A stretch of 11,724 bases of DNA from Vulcanimicrobiota bacterium (GCA_013289785.1 JABCZE010000020.1:1-11724); one strand, 5' to 3'. Numbered from the stretch's first letter, positions 1-7,068 are shown. Notes: generated by a model not told the origin, from the letters alone. A program made the numbers and translations.

Positions 1-402
1 GGTCTTGAGTCCGGCGATGTCGGGCTGCATCATCACCTCCCCGCCCCCGGCGGGCGCAATATGAACCGACGATCGCATCGTCCAAGCAAACGGACCAAGG
101 AACTCGGGCTCGATCGTGGCCGGAGGAAGCTTCCCGTCCGTTGAGGGGTCGCTAATATTTTCCATTCCGTCGGAGATCCGCACTGCATACCGGTGCACTT
201 CAACCGACGACGACTCGCCGGTGTAATACCCCATCGGCCGCGCCCGAATGTGCCAGGTGGCCGTCCATACCGCAAACGGCGGCACCGGATACGATTGAAG
301 CCGCCGGAAGCTTTCATCGAAAATCTGCTGGGTGCTCGGGGTTTGCGGCGGCGCTATGGCCGGCGTGAGCAGCATCGCGAGTGCCGCGAGGGCCCATCTC
401 AT
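1..402 (-). CDS. Secreted protein of unknown function, N-terminal part (cut by window edge)
   Basis: The minus-strand frame beginning with ATG at 402 stays open for 134 codons to the first base of the window, so the gene continues outside it. The start has a GAGG Shine-Dalgarno at 408-411 with a five-base gap. Residues 1-20 look like a Sec signal peptide: basic residue near the start, then Ala/Leu-rich core MRWALAALAMLLTPAIA. The mature part is rich in aromatic residues and Pro (SYPVPPFAVWTATW near residues 38-50) and has a beta-like composition. I do not recognise the family. The gene is divergent from the secreted duplicated-domain protein at 461, with 58 bases between the starts. The existence of the gene is well supported by its signal peptide and normal codon use; its function is unknown. 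Confidence 0.72.
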   Translation of the reverse strand, partial: MRWALAALAMLLTPAIAPPQTPSTQQIFDESFRRLQSYPVPPFAVWTATWHIRARPMGYYTGESSSVEVHRYAVRISDGMENISDPSTDGKLPPATIEPEFLGPFAWTMRSSVHIAPAGGGEVMMQPDIAGLKT

Positions 403-460
403 CAGAGCCTCATTACTCCAGGTGGGGTCCGGCGGCCCCCCGGCTCGAAGTTTGTCGCCT

Positions 461-1186
461 ATGATACGTAAAATTCTCGCTACCGCGACTTTCGCCGGGC
501 TGATGATGGCTCTGGGCTCAGTTGCGATCGGGCAGCAGACGGCCGGTGCGCCGGCGGCGCTGCCCAGTGCCGAACTGACGCCCCGCTTCACCACGTTCCT
601 GAGCGACGTGCTCGCCGGCCACGTGCCCCCGGATGTCTCGGAGACGATGCGGTCGCAGTCGTCAACGATGCTGGCGCAGGTCCACAGCGACCTGGGCAAG
701 TTCGGCGCGTTTCGGCGGCTGCAGTACGTGCGGCAAGACAGTTCGCAAGGATACCTTCAGTACCATTACGTGGCCATCTTCGAAAAGGGTTCGCAGCCGG
801 TCGTCTTCGTCACCAACTCGAGCGGCATTATCTACGGTTTCTTCCAAGACCAACCGACGCCGAAAGCAGCAGCGCCGGCGAGTGTTTCGCTTACGGAAAC
901 GTTCACCCGGTTTTTCGCCGACGTGTTGGCGGAAAAAGTCCCTTCGGCAAACATGTCGACAACGATGCGAAACGGTCTGACACCCGCGATGATGTCGAAG
1001 GTCCGCAGCTCGTTCTCGTCGCTGGGCGCGTTCCAACAGCTTCGGTTCGTGAAGCACGATACGTCGCAGGGGTATCAGGGCTACCACTATAGCGCCGTGT
1101 TCCAAAACGGTGCGCAGCCGATCTTGTTCGTCACCGATTCGAACGGAACGATCGTCGGTTTCTTCCCGGATCAGCAGCAGCGATAG
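461..1186 (+). CDS. Secreted protein with two tandem copies of a DUF3887/NTF2-like domain
   Basis: A 241-residue protein. I place the start at ATG 461 because it yields a clean signal peptide (MIRKILATATFAGLMMALGS, ending near VAIGQQ); the frame is open upstream to 332, but that part is Arg/Gly-rich and overlaps the divergent gene. The mature protein has two homologous domains of about 93 residues, roughly residues 38-130 and 145-238, joined by a short Ala/Pro linker. From the shared GAF motif onward they match at 29 of 50 positions in my hand alignment, including D-x-SQGY-x2-YHY, F-x2-G-x-QP, FVT and GFF-x-DQ. The layout (helical start, then strands ending in a Gly-Ile-x-Gly-Phe hairpin) resembles the DUF3887/NTF2-like domain found at the N-terminus of secreted hydrolases, but no hydrolase domain follows. 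It probably acts outside the cytoplasm; ligand or partner unknown. No clear Shine-Dalgarno is visible. Confidence 0.8.
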   Translation: MIRKILATATFAGLMMALGSVAIGQQTAGAPAALPSAELTPRFTTFLSDVLAGHVPPDVSETMRSQSSTMLAQVHSDLGKFGAFRRLQYVRQDSSQGYLQYHYVAIFEKGSQPVVFVTNSSGIIYGFFQDQPTPKAAAPASVSLTETFTRFFADVLAEKVPSANMSTTMRNGLTPAMMSKVRSSFSSLGAFQQLRFVKHDTSQGYQGYHYSAVFQNGAQPILFVTDSNGTIVGFFPDQQQR

Positions 1187-1233
1187 GCTCGACCAACCGC
1201 CTCCTTGTGAGGTCGCGGGCAGCGTTTAAGAGA

Positions 1234-1254
1234 GCGCCGGCTGATAGCCGGCGC
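1234..1254. terminator. Hairpin between convergent genes, possible bidirectional terminator
   Basis: A perfect 9-bp inverted repeat (GCGCCGGCT, three-base loop GAT, AGCCGGCGC) lies 47 bases after the stop at 1186 and 24 bases beyond the stop of the convergent gene ending at 1278. Position and strength fit a shared terminator. No T-tract follows on either strand, so it is not a classical intrinsic terminator; it may only block or protect 3' ends. Confidence 0.5.
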
Positions 1255-1277
1255 CCTCGCCCGGGCCCGAAGGAGCG

Positions 1278-1634
1278 TTATTGGGCACCGAGTCGCTGAT
1301 TTGCGTTATCCATGAGATAGATCTTGTCGGCGTGAGCCGACCCCAGAGCTTTGCGATCATAAACGACGGCGACGTACTGACCGGCCTTGACCTTGCCCAT
1401 CTGATACGTCGTCTTGCCGTCGGCAGAGAAGACTTGGTCGAACTTCGGAACGAGTAAGAAGCTCATAACCTGTTTGGTTTTGGGGTCTTCTACCTTGATG
1501 TTTTGGGTCGAAACGTGGACGGTTATGCCGTAGAACGTCCATGAGGTCGCCGCCGGCGTTCTCTGCGGCAGCCCCCAGACCAGGGCGGTCGCGAGCGCGA
1601 GGGCGGCGGTTCGAATGAGGAACGAGTGCGTCAT
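1278..1634 (-). CDS. Small secreted protein of unknown function
   Basis: A 118-residue protein. ATG 1634 is chosen because it starts a clear Sec signal peptide (MTHSFLIRTAALALATALVW, with likely cleavage after the PAA near residues 27-29); the frame extends upstream to 1730 but there it is Arg-rich and overlaps the divergent RNase H-like gene. The mature part is about 88 residues and looks all-beta: TFYGITVHVS, an acidic/basic turn VEDPKTKQ, then KVKAGQYVAVVYDRK and KIYLMDN. The order 'property retained under G-x-Y-V-x-V-x-Y' recalls small OB-like domains such as DUF5666, but I see no diagnostic motif. The gene converges on the duplicated-domain protein. The coding call is firm; no function is assigned. 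Confidence 0.72.
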   Translation of the reverse strand: MTHSFLIRTAALALATALVWGLPQRTPAATSWTFYGITVHVSTQNIKVEDPKTKQVMSFLLVPKFDQVFSADGKTTYQMGKVKAGQYVAVVYDRKALGSAHADKIYLMDNANQRLGAQ

Positions 1635-1696
1635 GAGGGTGATGTACCCGAGAAGCGGGCGGTCTATGCCTCGTGACCGCCGAAGCCCGCGCAAGT

Positions 1697-2113
1697 ATGG
1701 AAGCGACGCTCTTTGCCGACGGTGGCTCACGCGGTAATCCAGGCCCTGCAGCCAGTGCCGCGGTCCTGCTCGACGCCTCCGGGGAGACGATCGAGGAGGT
1801 CGACGCCTACCTGGGCATCGCCACCAACAACGTCGCGGAATGGACCGCGCTGTTGCTTGGTTTGCAAGCCGCGGAAAAACGTGGAATTCGCCGTTTGATG
1901 ATTCGGCTGGACTCGGAGCTGGTCGTCAAGCAGCTGCTTGGCGAATATCGCGTGAAGCATGAGAGCCTCCAGCCGCTCTACCAACGGGCGCGCGGCCTCT
2001 TGCGAAGCTTCGACCATGTCGACATCGCACACGTGCGCCGCGAGCAGAACGTCCTGGCCGACCGGTTGGTGAACCGCGTGCTCGACCAGGAAGCCCGTCC
2101 GTCGGCAAAGTAG
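1697..2113 (+). CDS. Ribonuclease HI-family protein
   Basis: A 138-residue RNase H fold protein expected to cleave the RNA strand of RNA-DNA hybrids with two metal ions. All four acidic residues of the DEDD site are visible: D8 in FADGGSRGNPGPA, E48 in TNNVAEW, D72 in IRLDSELV and D122 in the C-terminal LADRLVNRVLD; H112 in AHVRREQN corresponds to the mobile-loop histidine region. This short form, with DGGSRGNPGPA and TNNVAEYxAL-type motifs and no basic protrusion, is the archaeal/actinobacterial-like RNase HI family rather than the E. coli RnhA type. ATG 1697 is preferred because family members start a few residues before the first strand; an in-frame GTG at 1673 would add eight residues. 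First gene of a plus-strand operon. Catalytic activity is inferred from the intact residues. Confidence 0.88.
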   Translation: MEATLFADGGSRGNPGPAASAAVLLDASGETIEEVDAYLGIATNNVAEWTALLLGLQAAEKRGIRRLMIRLDSELVVKQLLGEYRVKHESLQPLYQRARGLLRSFDHVDIAHVRREQNVLADRLVNRVLDQEARPSAK

Positions 2114-2122
2114 GCGCCGTAC

Positions 2123-2773
2123 ATGCGGCGTTTCCCCATCGAGATCGTGATCGTCGCGCTGTGCGTGGTTTTTGTGATCTTGGGGTGGCGCATCTACGGT
2201 GCGGGGGAGATGGGGCGTTTCGCGCCCGTAATCCACGCGCAAAGGGCGCCGAGCGAACTTTATGCCCGCCTGACGATCCACTATGCCAAGCCGCCGATCG
2301 ACACCGAAGAGTATCGCACCTCGGACGTCGAGGGCGTCTCGTCATTTCAGTACTCGATTCGCGGCTACGACGGACGGCAGATCACCGTGAATGCGCCGCC
2401 GGCGCGCGTCTACGACGTAAGCTTTTTCTTTGGCCGGCTGGTTCAAGACGGAGTCTGGGATCTGGTCGACAAGCCCTCGCGGCCCGACGCCAACGCGCAC
2501 TATACCGTCTACGTGAAACAGCTCGCAGACTACCAGCACGGCCAGCGTACGGTGACCTTCACCGATCCGCAGTATTGGGCGACCAAGACCGGCCGGGAGT
2601 ATTCGATCGACCTCTCCAAGGGCGTGCCGCGCGATCTGCTGCACGTCTCGAGCACGGAAGTCGCCGATCCGCGTTACGAACAGATCATCAAGGATTTTCG
2701 CGATTTTGGCCCCGACGTTTTTCGTCAGAACGTCGCCGCCGCGCAGGAACGCATTCGCGGCAGCCACGGTTGA
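2123..2773 (+). CDS. Single-pass membrane protein of unknown function
   Basis: A 216-residue protein with a short basic N-terminus (MRRFP) and one hydrophobic segment at about residues 5-24 (IEIVIVALCVVFVILGW) without a convincing cleavage site, so most of it is probably an anchored extracytoplasmic domain. That domain has alternating hydrophobic/aromatic stretches (SSFQYSIRGYDG, YDVSFFFGRLV, HYTVYVKQLADY) and a charged helical tail ending in VAAAQERIRGSHG. I do not recognise the family. It starts nine bases after the RNase H stop and ends four bases before the GTG of the deacetylase, so it is almost certainly cotranscribed and possibly translationally coupled with it. A role in the envelope alongside the deacetylase is an inference from this spacing only. 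Confidence 0.78.
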   Translation: MRRFPIEIVIVALCVVFVILGWRIYGAGEMGRFAPVIHAQRAPSELYARLTIHYAKPPIDTEEYRTSDVEGVSSFQYSIRGYDGRQITVNAPPARVYDVSFFFGRLVQDGVWDLVDKPSRPDANAHYTVYVKQLADYQHGQRTVTFTDPQYWATKTGREYSIDLSKGVPRDLLHVSSTEVADPRYEQIIKDFRDFGPDVFRQNVAAAQERIRGSHG

Positions 2774-2777
2774 TCGC

Positions 2778-3566
2778 GTGAAGCGGCGCTGGCTCGTGCG
2801 CGCGGCCGTTGCCCTAGTCTTGTTAGGAGCGGTCGCGTATGAAGGTTACGAACTCGTCGAGAGCCCGGGCAGTCAGCTGTTTGGCAAGACGCTGGTCAGC
2901 GGCCCGAAGAATCAGCGCGTCGTCGCGCTCACCTACGACGACGGACCGAATCCGCCGTACACCGACGAGCTGCTCTCGGTTTTACGCGGCGAGGGGGTTC
3001 ACGCGACCTTTTTTGTGGTTGGGCGCGCGGTGGCAGCCTATCCCGGCGTCGTGCGGCGCGAAGTGCTCGATGGAAACGCAATCGGCAATCACACCTGGAG
3101 CCACGAACACCTGGTGCTCGACGGGCAGAGCGGCCTTCGGCGTACCCTCGAACGCACCGACCGGGCAATCTTCGAGGCCGCCGGAGTTCACACGCGGATC
3201 ATGCGGCCGCCCTTTGGCGGGCGCGACTGGCTGGTGCTCGGGGAAGTGCGTAAGCTGGGCTACACGCCGGTGATGTGGTCGGTTCCGCTCGCCAACGATT
3301 GGGAATACCCGCCGGCGCGCGTCATTGCCGCGCGAGTCTTGCAGTATGTCGACGACGGCGCCATTATCGACCTGCACGACGGCAATCGCGGGCTCGTCTG
3401 TGCGCGGATACATGCGGCCGGACGTCTCTGCGATCGAAGCGCCGACGTAGCGGCAACGCGGTTGATCGTCGACGCGCTCAAGCGGCGTGGCTACCGGTTC
3501 GTCACGATTCCCGAGCTGCTACAGATGCAGGCCCCTACGCGTACAGCTTCCCGTGCAAACGAATGA
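2778..3566 (+). CDS. Membrane-anchored polysaccharide deacetylase (NodB/CE4 family)
   Basis: Predicted metal-dependent N- or O-deacetylase of an envelope polysaccharide or peptidoglycan (carbohydrate esterase family 4). With GTG 2778 as start the protein has 262 residues: a basic N-terminus, a membrane anchor at about residues 7-22, then the NodB domain. All five CE4 motifs are present: TYDDGPNPP (D54, D55), HTWSH (H105, H109, metal ligands), RPPFGG (R143), WSVPLANDW (W175 region) and IIDLHDG (H200). The frame is open upstream to 2706 but there it overlaps the previous gene; GTG 2778 lies four bases after that gene's stop. After motif 5 there is a small insertion with two cysteines (C208, C218) that could form a disulfide outside the cell. 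The 3' end overlaps the convergent DUF3465 gene by 32 bases. Confidence 0.92.
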   Translation: MKRRWLVRAAVALVLLGAVAYEGYELVESPGSQLFGKTLVSGPKNQRVVALTYDDGPNPPYTDELLSVLRGEGVHATFFVVGRAVAAYPGVVRREVLDGNAIGNHTWSHEHLVLDGQSGLRRTLERTDRAIFEAAGVHTRIMRPPFGGRDWLVLGEVRKLGYTPVMWSVPLANDWEYPPARVIAARVLQYVDDGAIIDLHDGNRGLVCARIHAAGRLCDRSADVAATRLIVDALKRRGYRFVTIPELLQMQAPTRTASRANE

Positions 3567-3876
3567 ATCCGCCGGGGCGGTCGTGCTCGGGATCGTGATG
3601 CGTCCAATGAACGATCGGCGGCCGCCCGCGATCGTGCACCATCTGGCCGCAGATCTCGATCGAGTCGCCCGCCTGGACCGGGCAGCGAGGCGCGATGCCG
3701 ACATTGTCGACGACCTCCAACGTGCCGGCACTGCTTGCGACGTCGAAGGCCTCATGCATGCAGTGCGTGCGCGAGCCGTAGAAGAAGCGCGGCGCAGAGG
3801 AAACGGTTCCGGTGAAGTCAACCCACGCCGGGGTCCGGCCCGTGTAGGCAGCAGCCAAATCCATCGCGGCTGCCAT
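3535..3876 (-). CDS. DUF3465 family protein
   Basis: A 113-residue protein from ATG 3876, which has AGGG at 3886-3889 upstream; a TTG at 3900 would add eight residues. The C-terminal half carries the pattern I associate with DUF3465: IAPRCPVQAGDSIEICG (near residues 61-77) and the hallmark VHWTHHDP (residues 89-96), followed by GGFIRLHGKLYA. The N-terminal half has a CxHE motif (C39, H41, E42). Function of the family is not known; the compact all-beta pattern and 'P-x-GD-x-I-E-x-x-G' resemble a small OB-like barrel. The members I recall are usually exported, whereas no signal peptide is visible here from either start. It overlaps the deacetylase tail by 32 bases and its start faces the acetyltransferase start at 3918. 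Confidence 0.8.
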   Translation of the reverse strand: MAAAMDLAAAYTGRTPAWVDFTGTVSSAPRFFYGSRTHCMHEAFDVASSAGTLEVVDNVGIAPRCPVQAGDSIEICGQMVHDRGRPPIVHWTHHDPEHDRPGGFIRLHGKLYA

Positions 3877-3917
3877 CACGCGCAACCCTGGGTTCGCCAA
3901 GGGGGAACGGCGTCGCG

Positions 3918-4490
3918 ATGAGGTTGATTCGAACCGAGCGCTTACGCCTGGTGCCCGTGACCGCCGCCAACGCCGGGATGCTCTGGGACGTGCTGCAAGA
4001 ACCGGACCTGCGGGATTACCAAGACTTGCCCAACCTCAATCGCGCGCAGTTTCTCCGAGCCGTCGGCGCCAGGCCGACGCGCTTCGGTCCCGGAACCGTC
4101 GGCCGCTTCGAGTGGCTGCTGCACTTCACCGCGCCAACGAGCCCGCCGCTGGGCTGGGTCTCGTTGCGCATTTCCGAGCACGATCGCTTGTCGGCGGAGG
4201 TCGGCTACAGCGTCGTGCGCGCGTATCGCAATCGCGGGATCGCGACCGAGGCGGTCATGGCGCTCATCGAAGAGGGTTTCCATCAGGCCGACCTTGCGCG
4301 AATTCGCGCCTACTGTCTGCCGGAGAACCAATCGTCGCGCGCGGTCCTCAAACGCAGCGGCTTCGAAGCTGAAGCGACGCTTCCGCGCGGCGCGACGGTA
4401 CAAGGCAGGCCGGTGGACGTGATGGCGCACGCGCTGGAGCGCGAGGACTGGGAGGCACAGCTCAGGCGGAATCGTCAGGCCACTCGATAG
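3918..4490 (+). CDS. GNAT-family N-acetyltransferase (RimJ/RimL type)
   Basis: A 190-residue acetyltransferase expected to transfer an acetyl group from acetyl-CoA to an amine, possibly a protein N-terminus or small molecule. The N-terminus has the RimJ/RimL-like TERLRLVPVT; the acetyl-CoA motif A is seen as EVGYSVVRAYRNRGIATEAV (R104-x-x-G107-I-A-T110), and the C-terminal motif B as PENQSSRAVLKRSGF at residues 135-149. Length is normal for the family. A GGGGGA run at 3901-3906 may act as ribosome-binding site though it is about 11 bases from ATG 3918. The gene is divergent from the DUF3465 gene and convergent with the Nudix gene, overlapping the latter by 29 bases. The specific substrate cannot be told from the sequence. 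Confidence 0.9.
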   Translation: MRLIRTERLRLVPVTAANAGMLWDVLQEPDLRDYQDLPNLNRAQFLRAVGARPTRFGPGTVGRFEWLLHFTAPTSPPLGWVSLRISEHDRLSAEVGYSVVRAYRNRGIATEAVMALIEEGFHQADLARIRAYCLPENQSSRAVLKRSGFEAEATLPRGATVQGRPVDVMAHALEREDWEAQLRRNRQATR

Positions 4491-4959
4491 TAACCCCCGC
4501 CTCATGATAGCCCGCGTAGCGCCGCTCGAGCGTGCCCTCGAGAAAAGCGACGAGCGGCTCGCGCACAACCGCGACCGCGATTCGCTCGCGCACCTCCCCC
4601 AACGCCACCCACTCCGCCGCGACAACGTGGTCCCCTGCCTCTATCATCGTAATCGGAAGGTCACCCTTCGACAGGCTCAGGGTGACGCCGGGATCAGTAA
4701 CCTCAACCAAAAACGTTGCATTCAGGAAGTGCCGGTCGTCATCGTAACTCTCGCTGACATATGCGAGCTCTCGGATGGTAACGTGCAGGCCCGTCTCTTC
4801 TAGGAACTCTCGGATAACGGTTTCTTCGAGCAGCTCGCCGGGCTGTTGACGTCCTCCCGGCAGGTTCCACAATGGTTGCGGCTGGTTGGGATATCGCGAC
4901 GCAACCATGAGCAGGCGCGCTCCCTGCACCGCGATTCCCGTCGCAAGATGGGTAATCAT
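4462..4959 (-). CDS. Nudix hydrolase carrying an in-frame repeat insertion
   Basis: Predicted pyrophosphohydrolase of nucleoside-diphosphate-linked substrates. Counting from the GTG at 4980, the Nudix box is complete at residues 43-65: G-x5-E-x7-REFLEETGL with the catalytic REx2EE group. I place the start at ATG 4959 (165 residues), preceded by GGCGG; the GTG at 4980 directly follows the stop of the upstream glycosyltransferase and would add seven residues. After the box, nine residues (VTLSLSKGD) are encoded by a palindromic repeat at 4660-4686. It is the last gene of the GT4-GT4-Nudix operon, which suggests, without proof, a role in trimming or recycling nucleotide sugars. Its 3' end overlaps the acetyltransferase gene by 29 bases. 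Confidence 0.88.
   Translation of the reverse strand: MITHLATGIAVQGARLLMVASRYPNQPQPLWNLPGGRQQPGELLEETVIREFLEETGLHVTIRELAYVSESYDDDRHFLNATFLVEVTDPGVTLSLSKGDLPITMIEAGDHVVAAEWVALGEVRERIAVAVVREPLVAFLEGTLERRYAGYHEAGVTIEWPDDSA
4660..4686. repeat. Dispersed palindromic repeat (REP-like) inside the Nudix gene
   Basis: A 27-base element with 8-bp perfect inverted ends (GTCACCCT at 4660-4667, AGGGTGAC at 4679-4686) around an 11-base loop. The core TTCGACAGGCTCAGG is a motif I know from many unrelated high-GC genomes, where it occurs as a dispersed intergenic palindrome. Here it lies within a coding sequence, is exactly nine codons long and keeps the frame. I noticed only this copy in the window. Confidence 0.75.
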
Positions 4960-4980
4960 TCTGCCGCCATACGCTCGCAC

Positions 4981-6018
4981 TTACGAGATAACTAGCCGTT
5001 CGATAACATCGAGCGTGCGTGATGCCGTTCGTTCCCAAGGAAATGCCGCTGCTCGTACGGGACCACGCCGGCTCAGTTCTTGTGCGTACGTAAGATCTCT
5101 GGTAACTCGCACGATGGCTCCCCCCAATGCGGTCGCGTCGCCTGCCGGCACGTACGCGGCGGCATCGCCCCCGGCTTCCGGTACCGATGCTGCGTTCGAC
5201 GCGATGACTGGCGCGCCGTAGCTCATCGCCTCGAGCACCGGCAAGCCAAAACCTTCATATCGCGAGGGGAACGCGAGCACGGTGCAAGCGCGATAGAGCG
5301 CCGCCAGCGTGTCGTCGTCAACGAATCCAAGCTGGACGATGCGAACGTCTTCTGGAACCGAAAAGGAGCCATCGAGGCGCGTCGTTACCACGAGCTTCAG
5401 GTCCGGGCATTCGGATCGTACGAGGGCCATCGCATCCAATAAGACGTCGAATCCTTTGCGCAGTTCGGCGGTCCCGACGTAAAGGACGAACGGCTCGAGC
5501 GCCGCGAGGTCAAGCGCGACGGCCTTTGCAGGTTTCGCCGGACTGACGCCAAGCTCGATCGGCACCAGCCGTTCGGATGGGATGTGGAGTTCGCGCGCCA
5601 GCTCCCGTTGCGCAAACCTTGAATCGGTGAGCAGCGCGCGACAGCGCTGGGCCGCGGCGCGAAAGATCGCTTGCGTCTGCGGGGCATAGCCCTCAACGAC
5701 AAAGTTCGACGCGTCGTGAAGCGTGGCGGCCGCGGGCAACGAGAAGTTCGTCCAACTGCATCCGTTGAACGGGAACCACAGCGCATCGAGGCCGGCTCGC
5801 CGATGCCACGCCCGCGAAACGACGCGATAGCGCGCGGGCTCGACTTCTCGAAGGTAGCGGCCCAGAACGGTCCAGGAATGCCACTCCGGCACGATCAGCG
5901 TCACCTCGATACGGTCGCGATCCCGCTCCCACCAAGCGCGAAGAATCTCGCGCAGATAGCGTCCGATGCCGCGACGGTCGCCCGGAAGGTTCCACGCGTC
6001 TACCCCGAGGCGAATCAT
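4981..6018 (-). CDS. GT4-family glycosyltransferase (GT-B fold)
   Basis: A 345-residue cytoplasmic or membrane-associated retaining glycosyltransferase expected to move a sugar from a nucleotide-sugar donor, as in polysaccharide or glycolipid assembly. The N-terminal domain starts GVDAWNLPGDRRGIGRYLRE, a form common in mannosyltransferase-like GT4 enzymes, with HDASNF at 101-106. The C-terminal domain has VGTAELRKGFD (about 181-191, K188 toward the donor phosphates) and the EX7E motif E255-GFGLPVL-E263, followed by MSYGAPVIASNAASVPEAGGDAA. The start ATG at 6018 overlaps the stop of the preceding glycosyltransferase in the sequence ATGA, so translation is probably coupled. Middle gene of the minus-strand operon. 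Sugar and acceptor are not determinable. Confidence 0.93.
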   Translation of the reverse strand: MIRLGVDAWNLPGDRRGIGRYLREILRAWWERDRDRIEVTLIVPEWHSWTVLGRYLREVEPARYRVVSRAWHRRAGLDALWFPFNGCSWTNFSLPAAATLHDASNFVVEGYAPQTQAIFRAAAQRCRALLTDSRFAQRELARELHIPSERLVPIELGVSPAKPAKAVALDLAALEPFVLYVGTAELRKGFDVLLDAMALVRSECPDLKLVVTTRLDGSFSVPEDVRIVQLGFVDDDTLAALYRACTVLAFPSRYEGFGLPVLEAMSYGAPVIASNAASVPEAGGDAAAYVPAGDATALGGAIVRVTRDLTYAQELSRRGPVRAAAFPWERTASRTLDVIERLVIS

Positions 6019-7067
6019 CTCACGACCGATCGAAATAAGGCCACGTGCCGGCGCGTGCTTTCGTCCCAGTTAAACTGCTTCGCACGTTCCAGCCCGGCCG
6101 CACTCAGCCGCGAGCGAAGGTCGCCCTCCAAATAGATTCGGCGCAATGCCGAAGCCCACGCGACCGGGTCATCCGGCGGCGCGTAGAGCACCGCATCCCC
6201 TCCGATCTCGGGCAGCGAGCTGGCAGCGGAGGCCACAACCGGCGTGCCGCACGCCATCGCTTCGAGCATCGGCATGCCGAACGTCTCGTGATACGAAGAC
6301 AGCGTCAACGCAATCGCCCCGCGATAACACGCGCGCAAGACATCGCCGCTGGCCACGCGCAAATCGTCGCTCAAGTCGCCGACTTGAATCACTCCCGTCA
6401 ACTCTGGCATTCGCGGTCCCGCGATCGCGAGAATCGGTCCATCAAAGGCTGGCCACGCTTGCCGATAGGCCTCATACAAGAGAGGGAAATTCTTGCGCGG
6501 CTCCCCGATGGGGTCGCCGACGAAAAGCAGAAACTGCCGCCCTTTCAAACCCTGCGGTAACGGCTCCGCCTCCCCTGGTGAGAATGTCGGCTCAACCCCG
6601 TGCGGAATTACTTCGATGCGCTCGAGCGGCAGGTCGAGCATTGCGTGCAGTTCATCGCGCCCAAACTGCGAAATGGCGATCACGCGGGTTGCGGTGCGCG
6701 CCGAACGCAAGAACGGAGACTGCGCGTGGTCGCGCCGCTTCGTATCCGGGTCCGGATAACGAAACGGAACCGCGTCGTGGATCGTCGCCACGCTGGGAAC
6801 CGGCGAGGAGAAGAAGGTGCCGTTGGCCGGATGCCACACGACATCGGCCCGTCTCGGAACGCGCGCCGCTACGGCAAAGCCGTCGGCGCCGAGCGCGCAC
6901 GCGTAGGCGTCGCGACGCCGCTGCGGGAAAAGCCCGTCGGCGAGCAGTGTTAGCTCGATATCGTCGCGCACAACGAGTCGCCGAAGCACGGCCCGCGCGT
7001 AGCGCCCGATGCCGCGCGTATCTTCGGCGATAACGCGTGCGTCGACGGCCAAGCGAAAAGGCGGCAT
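6015..7067 (-). CDS. GT4-family glycosyltransferase (GT-B fold), first gene of operon
   Basis: A 350-residue paralogue-like neighbour of the downstream GT4 enzyme, with the same architecture. The N-terminus has AVDARVIAEDTRGIGRYARAVL; the middle has ATIHDAVPFRYP (about 94-105) and VIPHGVEPTF (153-162), typical of the inter-domain region; the donor-binding half has GEPRKNF (K192) and the EX7E motif E261-TFGMPML-E269, then MACGTPVVASAASSLPEIGGDA. Length is normal. ATG 7067 has no strong Shine-Dalgarno. It is divergent from the GT2-like gene, with 59 bases between the two starts. The two GT4 genes share order, orientation and a four-base overlap, so they probably add successive sugars to one glycan; that is inference. 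Confidence 0.93.
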   Translation of the reverse strand: MPPFRLAVDARVIAEDTRGIGRYARAVLRRLVVRDDIELTLLADGLFPQRRRDAYACALGADGFAVAARVPRRADVVWHPANGTFFSSPVPSVATIHDAVPFRYPDPDTKRRDHAQSPFLRSARTATRVIAISQFGRDELHAMLDLPLERIEVIPHGVEPTFSPGEAEPLPQGLKGRQFLLFVGDPIGEPRKNFPLLYEAYRQAWPAFDGPILAIAGPRMPELTGVIQVGDLSDDLRVASGDVLRACYRGAIALTLSSYHETFGMPMLEAMACGTPVVASAASSLPEIGGDAVLYAPPDDPVAWASALRRIYLEGDLRSRLSAAGLERAKQFNWDESTRRHVALFRSVVR

Positions 7068-7068
7068 C

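Noticed and set aside
403..414. Three-codon ATG-AGG-CTC-TGA frame on the minus strand just before the left-edge gene start
   Set aside because: It overlaps the next start like a coupled mini-ORF, but the gene has its own GAGG site at normal distance, so chance is the simpler explanation.
193..471. Plus-strand frame of 92 codons over the left-edge gene
   Set aside because: Antisense to the minus-strand frame with signal peptide and Shine-Dalgarno; its own translation is Arg-rich and featureless.
1234..1254. Hairpin considered as a REP element or small-RNA terminator
   Set aside because: Only one copy was noticed and there is no T-tract or upstream promoter; position between two convergent stops makes a shared transcription end more likely.
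4504..4803. Plus-strand 99-codon frame containing the 'LRQAQGD' peptide
   Set aside because: That peptide is the translation of the dispersed palindromic repeat in another phase; the frame is antisense to the Nudix gene.
6146..7033. Plus-strand frame of 295 codons opposite the first GT4 gene
   Set aside because: Arg/Ala/Pro-rich translation without motifs, antisense to a gene with complete GT4 signatures.
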